Assembly: GCA_964386705.1 (NCBI GenBank)
Contig: CAYLTY010000227.1
Span: forward strand, 1-13,685
Source: AM-0621 sp964386705
GTDB taxonomy: Bacteria > Planctomycetota > Planctomycetia > Planctomycetales > Planctomycetaceae
DNA: 13,685 nucleotides
Direction of reading: 5' to 3'
This document shows positions 1 to 4,909 of this stretch, piece by piece. Below the pieces are notes generated by a model. It did no database searches. It was not told where the DNA came from and worked only from the letters and a program-made list of their open reading frames with translations. Within the stretch, counting starts at the first letter, position 1; every line of letters begins with the position of its first letter. The position numbers and the translations under genes are program-made.

Positions 1-76
1 TGCGGCCAAACAGCAGCACTGGCTTATCCAGTTTGATTGCTTTGCCGCCGTCGAGAGGTATCAGCCGTAAGGCCAT
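1..76 (-). CDS. FHA-domain protein, N-terminal fragment (partial)
   Basis: Read on the minus strand from the ATG at 76, the frame stays open to the window edge and gives 25 residues: MALRLIPLDGG, then KAIKLDKPVLLFGR. A short beta strand, a hydrophilic turn and a hydrophobic strand ending in GR match the start of forkhead-associated domains, where the GR opens the phosphothreonine-binding region. FHA proteins bind phosphothreonine peptides in Ser/Thr kinase signalling, and planctomycetes have many of them. Upstream (77-110) there is only a weak purine stretch as a ribosome binding site. Everything after residue 25 lies outside the window, so other domains cannot be judged. The call rests on one short motif. 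Confidence 0.6.
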   Translation of the reverse strand, partial: MALRLIPLDGGKAIKLDKPVLLFGR

Positions 77-262
77 GACCGTGACTCTGGGGAATGAGAA
101 GGAACGTCGTTAAATCAATCTACAAGACATCCTCCGTGCGAGAAATCACCAATCTCAACAGCACGCAATTTCCTAGATGGCATTTTCGACAAAGCTGCTG
201 CGACGCATCCCAGCTCGCAATCCGGCACGTCCTGTATCTCATACCATTGCGACAATTGGAGA

Positions 263-293
263 ATCCGGCAATCCGCTTGTCGGGCTGCCGGAT
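263..293. repeat. hairpin, 8-bp perfect stem
   Basis: atccggca (263-270) and tgccggat (286-293) are exact reverse complements around a 15-base loop. Neither strand has a T tract beside it, so it is not a standard intrinsic terminator. It lies downstream of the creatininase-family gene and upstream of the FHA gene on the minus strand. Its function is unknown. Confidence 0.5.
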
Positions 294-373
294 CAGATTT
301 CGAGGTTTGGCGGCCTTCTGAATCGCGTGGGGCACGTTCTCGACGAGCCGTTGTGGCGGGCTTCCATACTGTG

Positions 374-429
374 GTCGGCACTCTCCGTGTGCCGACGGAC
401 CCAAGAAACCCGCACGCGGAGAGTGCGGG
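374..429. repeat. twin hairpins forming a larger inverted repeat
   Basis: Hairpin one has gtcggcac (374-381) and gtgccgac (389-396) around the 7-base loop tctccgt. Hairpin two has cccgcac (409-415) and gtgcggg (423-429) around the loop gcggaga. The loops are reverse complements at six of seven bases, so each hairpin is an inverted, diverged copy of the other. Flanking gtggc (353-357) and gccac (429-433) extend the symmetry. The layout resembles paired REP/BIME-type elements. No T tract follows. It lies just beyond the 3' end of the creatininase-family gene and may act in 3'-end stability or termination, or may simply be a dispersed repeat. Confidence 0.6.
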
Positions 430-463
430 CCACCAAGCAGATACCGCTCCACTTCAAACTGCT

Positions 464-1222
464 CTAAAGATCCCAACTCTGACCGTTCCAGGCGAGCGTG
501 CGCTCCATCAGGTTCACGACATCGTTCGAGAACACTTCGTAGCAGGTCTCACCCTTTTCGGCGGTCGCCAGACGCGGATGTCCGATGTGTCCGGGCACGG
601 TGCGGTCCTTAGTGATCCAAGCCCGATTGCCCGGTGAAGCCCCTGTTCCGAAGCCGACCTCTTCCAGATTGGAGATGTCACCAACCAGGTCCGGACGGAT
701 TCGCAGCATCATGGACGTTTCCAGTTCGCAGGCGTGACCGACCTGATGCTGGTGGATGTCCTTGTTGACTTCGTGAGGTTTGCCGCCGAGCAGCCAGTAC
801 GTTGCCGAGACCAGCAGCAGGTCGTGGCGAGCCCGGTATTTCTGCCGGATCTCGAACAGGGCTTGCTGAGCGGGCACGATGTTTCCCCCGTGTCCGTTGA
901 TCAGCACGATGCGTTTGAAACCGACGAACAGGAAGTTCTCCACCATGTCGCGGAGCAGGTCGAGATACACGCGCGGCGACGCCGACATCGTGCCGGGGAA
1001 GTCCAGATGGTGCTCCGAGTTGCCCAGCCACTGCAGCGGCGTCATCAGAATCTTGTCCTTCAGCCGTTCATGAGCGCGGCGGGTGACTTCGCCGCACAGC
1101 AGGCTGTCCGTGAAAACCGGCATGTGGTGCCCGTGCTGCTCCAGCGCGGCGATCGGAATCAGAACGGGAGTATCCTTCGACAGCGACGCGACGCGCGGCC
1201 ACGGCAGTTCGTACAAATGCAT
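464..1222 (-). CDS. creatininase-family amidohydrolase
   Basis: This 252-residue protein belongs to the creatininase family of metal-dependent amidohydrolases, which also includes enzymes acting on formamides and on precursor peptides. Visible motifs are LEQHGHHMP with FTDS (Glu28, His30 and Asp39, expected metal ligands), LGNSEHH (residues 67-72), LINGHGGN (His111) and HACELETS (Glu166). Length and motif order fit a complete protein. The open frame extends 29 codons further upstream, but the ATG at 1222 is preferred: MHLYELPWPRV is where family similarity begins, and AAAGG lies six bases before it. The substrate cannot be read from sequence. No creatine-degradation or mycofactocin genes are nearby, so a specific name is not justified. 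It is divergent from aroDE across 187 bases. Confidence 0.85.
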   Translation of the reverse strand: MHLYELPWPRVASLSKDTPVLIPIAALEQHGHHMPVFTDSLLCGEVTRRAHERLKDKILMTPLQWLGNSEHHLDFPGTMSASPRVYLDLLRDMVENFLFVGFKRIVLINGHGGNIVPAQQALFEIRQKYRARHDLLLVSATYWLLGGKPHEVNKDIHQHQVGHACELETSMMLRIRPDLVGDISNLEEVGFGTGASPGNRAWITKDRTVPGHIGHPRLATAEKGETCYEVFSNDVVNLMERTLAWNGQSWDL

Positions 1223-1409
1223 GCTCAGCCTTTCGAGTGAAATGAATCGACAGAGCGAAGTTTGCCAACTTCGTGTCATCAGCTTTGAAAGATTCCCAAA
1301 TGGCCGCAAGTCGGCGGGCGGTGCGTTCCAACCGGGTTTGAGCGGTCACTATCATTCTGCTGCCGCTAACGGCATCACTTCGTGAACTTCATCACATCAG
1401 ACGAGCACC
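1223..1409. promoter_or_regulatory. divergent intergenic region, creatininase family / aroDE
   Basis: These 187 bases separate two divergently transcribed genes and so must hold both promoters. On the minus strand the creatininase-family gene has an AAAGG Shine-Dalgarno element about six bases before its ATG. Before the aroDE ATG there is only a weak purine run (gacgag). I could not assign -35 and -10 elements with confidence. Confidence 0.4.
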
Positions 1410-2921
1410 ATGATCTGCGTCAGCATTGGGCGTACGCGCCATCTGAAAGTTATCGACGAACACAAGGCCCTCGCCGAACGCGGAGCCCAACTGGTCGAGT
1501 TGCGGCTGGACTGGCTGCAGAGCCTGCCTGAACTGAATCGCCTGATCAAAGATCGGCCGACACCGGTCATCGTGACCTGCCGCCGTAAGGCAGATCGAGG
1601 TCACTGGCGCGGCGCTGAAGACCAGCGCATGATGATCCTGCGGCAAGCCATTGTGGCGGGAGTTGAGTACGTCGATCTCGAGATGGACATCGCGCGCAGC
1701 GTTCCGCGCTACGGCAAGACCAAACGAATTGTCAGCTATCACAACTTCGATGAGACGCCCGAAGACCTCGCGTCGATTCATCAGCAGATCAGCAAGCTCG
1801 ACGCGGACATCATCAAGATCGTGACGATGGCCAACTCGCCGGGCGACGTGACTCGCATGCTGCGCCTGGTGGCCGACTCCACCATTCCCACGGCTGGCTT
1901 CTGCATGGGTGAACTCGGCCTGCCGAGCCGCATTCTCTGTGGCAAGTATGGCTCACCGCTGACCTACGCGACCTTCAGCCGCGATCGCGAACTGGCACCC
2001 GGCCAGATCGTCTTCGAGGACATGCGGGACATCTATCACTACGACGACATCAACGCTCAAAGTGCGGTGTTCGGTGTTGTCGGCGATCCAATCGGTCATA
2101 GCCTCAGCCCGTTGATTCACAACGCTGCGCTGCAAGCTGCTGGTATCAACGCGGTCTACATTCCGTTCCGTATTCCAGCCGAGACGCTGGCCGCATCACT
2201 GAGCGACCTGGACTGGCTCGGCGTGAAAGGTTTCAGCGTCACCATTCCGCACAAGGAAGCTGCGGCCGCGTTCGCTCAACATTCCAATGACGCTGTGCAG
2301 GCCATCGGTGCCGCGAACACTCTGTACCGCAACAAGGCGGGCGATTGGGAAGCATCCAACACTGATTACGACGCGGCGCTCGAAGCCATTCTGCAGGGGA
2401 TTGATCCGAGCGAACCTGAGCCCGCGAAGTTGATGGGTCGCAAAGCACTGGTGCTCGGCGCCGGCGGCGCCGCGCGCGCCATCGCACTGGCACTCGTGCG
2501 TAACGGCTCGATCGTCACAATCTGCAGCCGCACGCATAAGCGAGCGACCGTGCTGGCCGACGAACTCGGCTGCACGCACTGCTCGTGGGAGAACCGCGGC
2601 GCTGTCGATCCCAGTATTCTCGTGAACTGTACTCCGGTCGGCATGCATCCCAATGTGGACGCGTCACCATTCGCCGAGAACTGGCTGACACCGGGCATGC
2701 TGGTCTTCGATACGGTTTACAATCCGGAGACCACGCTGCTGATCAAGCACGCCCGGCAGCGCGAGTGCAAAGTCGTGACCGGCATCGAAATGTTCGTGCG
2801 GCAAGCTGCGCGCCAGTTCGAACGCTTCACCGGCAAACCGGCCTCGCTCGACAAGATGCGATCAACTCTCCGCGCTGCGATCTCGCCCGTGAAGATCAAC
2901 TACGTCCCCGAAGAGACCTGA
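1410..2921 (+). CDS. aroDE: bifunctional 3-dehydroquinate dehydratase (type I) / shikimate dehydrogenase
   Basis: This 503-residue fusion should catalyse steps three and four of the shikimate pathway: 3-dehydroquinate to 3-dehydroshikimate, then NADPH-dependent reduction to shikimate. Residues 1 to about 212 are a type I dehydratase: VELRLDWL (29-36, substrate-binding Glu and Arg), SYHNF with catalytic His111, IIKIVTMA with Schiff-base Lys136, and GFCMGELGLPSR. Residues about 217-503 are shikimate dehydrogenase: GDPIGHSLSPLIHNA (225-239), SVTIPHKE with catalytic Lys282, NTDYDA with Asp319, and the nucleotide-binding loop LGAGGAARA (349-357). All key residues of both halves are present, so both activities are expected in the cytoplasm. 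The same order occurs in plant DHQ-SDH and in chlamydial AroDE. The ATG at 1410 directly precedes the first beta strand. Confidence 0.95.
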   Translation: MICVSIGRTRHLKVIDEHKALAERGAQLVELRLDWLQSLPELNRLIKDRPTPVIVTCRRKADRGHWRGAEDQRMMILRQAIVAGVEYVDLEMDIARSVPRYGKTKRIVSYHNFDETPEDLASIHQQISKLDADIIKIVTMANSPGDVTRMLRLVADSTIPTAGFCMGELGLPSRILCGKYGSPLTYATFSRDRELAPGQIVFEDMRDIYHYDDINAQSAVFGVVGDPIGHSLSPLIHNAALQAAGINAVYIPFRIPAETLAASLSDLDWLGVKGFSVTIPHKEAAAAFAQHSNDAVQAIGAANTLYRNKAGDWEASNTDYDAALEAILQGIDPSEPEPAKLMGRKALVLGAGGAARAIALALVRNGSIVTICSRTHKRATVLADELGCTHCSWENRGAVDPSILVNCTPVGMHPNVDASPFAENWLTPGMLVFDTVYNPETTLLIKHARQRECKVVTGIEMFVRQAARQFERFTGKPASLDKMRSTLRAAISPVKINYVPEET

Positions 2922-2970
2922 TCCTCTCCGACGGGGTTCGATTGCTGATCTTCACGAGGGTATTTGCGCC

Positions 2971-3046
2971 GGGAGGGCGAGGCTCCTGCCGAGCCGCATG
3001 CGCGAATCAACCTTGCCACAAGCTCCCGGCTCGGCCTCGCCCTCCC
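2971..3046. repeat. dispersed planctomycete-type inverted repeat ('EGEAPAEP' element)
   Basis: gggagggcgagg (2971-2982) pairs with cctcgccctccc (3035-3046), and ccgagccg (2989-2996) pairs with cggctcgg (3027-3034). That makes 20 paired bases, with six bases (ctcctg, 2983-2988) bulged on the left arm and a 30-base loop. One frame over the left arm reads REGEAPAEP, and the opposite strand reads RLGRSLALPA. Such strings recur in spurious proteins annotated in planctomycete genomes, which suggests a multi-copy element. The right arm lacks the partner of ctcctg, so this copy looks decayed on one side. It may also serve as a transcript end for aroDE. Confidence 0.7.
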
Positions 3047-3312
3047 AATCATGCTTCCGCGCAATTACCAATGTACGGCTCAGTGGACTCAGGCGAGCCC
3101 CGGTTGCGCGTCCTCGTCGCGCCGATCTCGGCGGACTTCCGCCCGGTGCGCGCCGGGCTGTCGGTCGTTGAGACGCGCCGCTTGAATGTTTTTCTGCGCG
3201 GCCGCAGGGATGACCTGCAGGCTCCAGTTTGCCTTCCCTTACGTTCATGGCTTCAGCCGGTTGTGTGGTCTGTGACGCCTGCGTAGGTGACGTTGGAATT
3301 TCATCCGTGTGG

Positions 3313-3334
3313 CAACCTGCAACGAGGCGGGTTG
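3313..3334 (+). promoter_or_regulatory. hairpin upstream of the YTV gene
   Basis: caacctgc (3313-3320) pairs with gcgggttg (3327-3334), with one T-G wobble, around a six-base loop. It lies about 170 bases before the YTV start codon. It is followed by tttcaa, too short for a clear terminator. It may be an operator, a leader structure or chance. Confidence 0.3.
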
Positions 3335-3420
3335 TTTCAAGCGACAAACGTCCGATGTCGAACAAGAAGGGGACGAATTTTCGCAACCGGCGGATGGCTC
3401 TGGCGGTTGTGCGTTCGTCC

Positions 3421-3462
3421 GAGGGAATTTCCTCTGAGTATGCCAGTTCTCAGAGATCCCTC
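3421..3462 (+). promoter_or_regulatory. 5' leader stem-loop of the YTV gene
   Basis: The outer arms gaggga (3421-3426) and tccctc (3457-3462) and the inner arms ctctgag (3432-3438) and ctcagag (3449-3455) are perfectly complementary. They form a two-part stem with an asymmetric internal loop and a 10-base apical loop. It ends about 30 bases before the strong GAGGAG ribosome binding site (3494-3499), so it probably lies in the untranslated leader. Such a structure may stabilise mRNA or tune expression of an abundant wall protein. No known riboswitch class was recognised. Confidence 0.45.
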
Positions 3463-3506
3463 ATCGATACCCGTTTCGCATCAGGTGGATCGCGAGGAGT
3501 CTTCCC

Positions 3507-4838
3507 ATGAAATCGGCAACCTGGATTGCTGTTCTGATAGCAGCGCTCGCCGTCAGCTTCGGTCAGACCGCGCAGGCTGGATACTGCGGTGCGTCGAGCT
3601 ACTCCTGCTGCCCGACTCCTTCGTGCGCCGCGGCGGGCGACTACTGCGGGGCTCGATCCTGCTGCACTCAATATCAAACGGTGCAGGAGATCGTGTACGA
3701 CAAGCAGTGCGTCACCAAGTACCGCACCGTCTGCGATCAGGTGTGCGAGCAAGTACCCGTCAACTGCACGAAGAACGTCTACCAGACGTGCTATCGCGAC
3801 GAGTGCTACGAGACCTGCAAGCCGGTCTACAACACCTGCTACCGCGACCAGTGTTACACGGTCTGCAGGCCAGTGACGAAGACCGCGTACCGCTGCGAGG
3901 CCTACACGGTGACTATTCCTGTCACCAAGACCTGCTACCGCGACGAGACCTATACCGTCTGCGTCCCGACCTATCAGACGTGCTACCGCGAAGTCCCGTA
4001 CGAAGTCTGCAAGCCGGTCACTCAGACCTGCTATCGCGACGAGTGCTACACCACCTACAAGCCCTACACCGAAACGTGCTACAAAGACGTGTGCTACACC
4101 GTCTGCAAGCCCGTGGTGGAGTGCCGTGTTGTGGATGTTTGCGGCGGCGAATGGCAGACGATCGTGCAACAGTGCCCACCGACCTGCACCACGCGCTGCG
4201 TGGAGACACCCGGCTCGTGGCAGTGGGATTGCAATCGCTGCACTCAGGTCTATCGCCCTGGCTGCCCGAAGCAAGAACAAGTCTGCTGCCCAGGTCCCAC
4301 GACCTGCAAGAAGGTCTGGGTGCCACGCATGGAGCAGAAGACGATCTCGACAACTCGCATGGAGTATGAAACCAAGACCTGCCGCGTCCCCTACAGTGTC
4401 TGCAAGATGCAGCCCTGCACTCAAACTCGTCGTGTGCCTTACACGACCTGCCACGTGGTGAAAGAGTGCCGCATGCAGAAGGTGCCGTACACGGTGTGCT
4501 CGACTCGTCAGGAATGCCGTACTCGCCGCGTGCCTTACACCGTCTGCTCCAGCCGCTGCGAAACCCGTACCCGTCAGATCCCTTACACGGTCTGCTCGAC
4601 GGTGCAGGAAACCCGCACTCAGAAGGTGCCTTACACGACCTGCACGATGCAGAAGGAAGTCCACACCCGCAAGGTGCCTTATCAAGTCTGCCGTCAGGTT
4701 TGCGAGACTCGCTACGTCACTCAGACCCGCACCGTGCAACGTCAGGTGCCCTACACCGAAACGATCTGCGTGCCACGTTGCGTGACTCGCTGCGTGCCGG
4801 TTCAGACCTGCTGCCCGAAACCCGCCTGCGGTTCGTAA
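3507..4838 (+). CDS. secreted Cys-rich YTV-repeat cell-wall protein
   Basis: This 443-residue protein starts with a clear Sec signal peptide: MKSATW, a hydrophobic stretch, then AQA, with cleavage expected after residue 24. The mature part has about 57 cysteines in total (roughly 13 percent) and many Tyr, Thr, Val, Arg and Lys. Two repeat blocks share a 16-residue period. Residues 94-205 hold seven units like TCYRDECYTVCKPVTK, and residues 293-404 hold seven units like RVPYTVCSTRQECRTR. A Cys- and Trp-containing linker (206-292) joins them. YTV-type repeats are a planctomycete family linked to the insoluble, disulfide-rich proteinaceous wall. A structural role outside the cytoplasmic membrane is therefore inferred. 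GAGGAG sits seven bases before the ATG, and a strong terminator follows, suggesting a single-gene, well-expressed unit. A long antisense frame overlapping it is a composition artefact. Confidence 0.9.
   Translation: MKSATWIAVLIAALAVSFGQTAQAGYCGASSYSCCPTPSCAAAGDYCGARSCCTQYQTVQEIVYDKQCVTKYRTVCDQVCEQVPVNCTKNVYQTCYRDECYETCKPVYNTCYRDQCYTVCRPVTKTAYRCEAYTVTIPVTKTCYRDETYTVCVPTYQTCYREVPYEVCKPVTQTCYRDECYTTYKPYTETCYKDVCYTVCKPVVECRVVDVCGGEWQTIVQQCPPTCTTRCVETPGSWQWDCNRCTQVYRPGCPKQEQVCCPGPTTCKKVWVPRMEQKTISTTRMEYETKTCRVPYSVCKMQPCTQTRRVPYTTCHVVKECRMQKVPYTVCSTRQECRTRRVPYTVCSSRCETRTRQIPYTVCSTVQETRTQKVPYTTCTMQKEVHTRKVPYQVCRQVCETRYVTQTRTVQRQVPYTETICVPRCVTRCVPVQTCCPKPACGS
3786..4121 (+). repeat. seven 48-bp coding repeats (YTV block 1)
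   Basis: Codons 94-205 of the YTV protein form seven in-register 16-codon units. Each begins T-[CA]-Y-[RK] and has a Tyr at position 8. Units 1, 2 and 6 are closest (TCYRDECY or TCYRDQCY); unit 3 has lost several cysteines. Synonymous differences between units show that the array is not freshly duplicated. Confidence 0.85.
4383..4718 (+). repeat. seven 48-bp coding repeats (YTV block 2)
   Basis: Codons 293-404 form seven 16-codon units with core [RKQ]-[VI]-P-Y-x-x-C followed by a charged stretch rich in Arg, Thr, Gln and Glu. The first half of each unit (VPYTVC) matches the second half of the block-1 unit (CYTVC), so the two arrays probably share an ancestor. Block 2 replaces the CYRD element with a basic segment. 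Confidence 0.85.
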
Positions 4839-4867
4839 GCAGTAACTTGAATAGTTGATGAATGAAC

Positions 4868-4903
4868 AAGAGGGTCAGCAGTTGCTGGCCCTCTTGGCTT
4901 TTT
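4868..4903 (+). terminator. intrinsic terminator of the YTV gene
   Basis: aagagggtcagca (4868-4880) pairs with tgctggccctctt (4883-4895) as a 13-bp stem with a single U-G wobble and a minimal loop. Three bases later comes a run of five T (4899-4903). It starts 29 bases after the YTV stop codon. The wobble favours the plus-strand RNA, because the minus-strand RNA would have an A-C mismatch and lacks a U run. It therefore serves the YTV gene rather than the convergent EF-hand gene. Confidence 0.92.
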
Positions 4904-4909
4904 GTCCTA

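Larger units (their letters stand above)
77..463. other. non-coding gap between the FHA gene and the creatininase-family gene
   Basis: These 387 bases hold no convincing gene. The open frames here have odd composition, no clear ribosome binding site and no recognisable domain. The region must carry the 3' end of the creatininase-family transcript and the promoter of the FHA gene, both reading leftward. It contains three hairpins (263-293, 374-396 and 409-429), listed separately. No tRNA-like fold was seen. Confidence 0.6.
2922..3506. other. 585-base non-coding gap between aroDE and the YTV gene
   Basis: No credible gene lies here. Open frames on both strands run through inverted repeats and have low-quality composition. 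It contains a dispersed inverted repeat (2971-3046) and two GC-rich palindromes: cgccga/tcggcg at 3120-3133 and gcccgg/ccgggc at 3141-3158. Two hairpins follow nearer the YTV gene (3313-3334 and 3421-3462). The second half is presumably the promoter and leader of that gene. No obvious T-tract terminator follows aroDE. Confidence 0.6.

Noticed and set aside
120..476. A possible 118-residue minus-strand protein downstream of the creatininase-family gene
   Set aside because: It passes through three hairpins, overlaps the end of the real gene in another frame and shows no domain.
1223..1309. A 29-residue N-terminal extension of the creatininase-family protein
   Set aside because: Family similarity begins at MHLYELPWPR, and the AAAGG element is placed for the ATG at 1222.
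2952..3386. A possible 144-residue minus-strand protein between aroDE and the YTV gene
   Set aside because: It translates the dispersed inverted repeat and GC-rich palindromes, has no recognisable domain, and its composition is typical of repeat-derived false genes.
3287..4369. A 360-codon plus-strand frame overlapping the leader and first part of the YTV gene
   Set aside because: It lies in another frame, has no proper start signal and reads through the repeats as Arg/Leu-rich sequence. It is a shadow of the YTV gene.
3786..4718. A CRISPR-like or tandem non-coding repeat array
   Set aside because: The 48-bp periodicity is entirely explained by 16-residue protein repeats in frame, with synonymous variation and no unique spacers.
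3450..4739. A 429-codon open frame antisense to the YTV gene, predicted to be rich in His, Ala, Arg and Leu
   Set aside because: It mirrors the 48-bp repeat structure of the YTV gene, whose restricted codon use lacks antisense stops. It has no convincing ribosome binding site or domain, and the plus-strand protein has a clear signal peptide, RBS and terminator.
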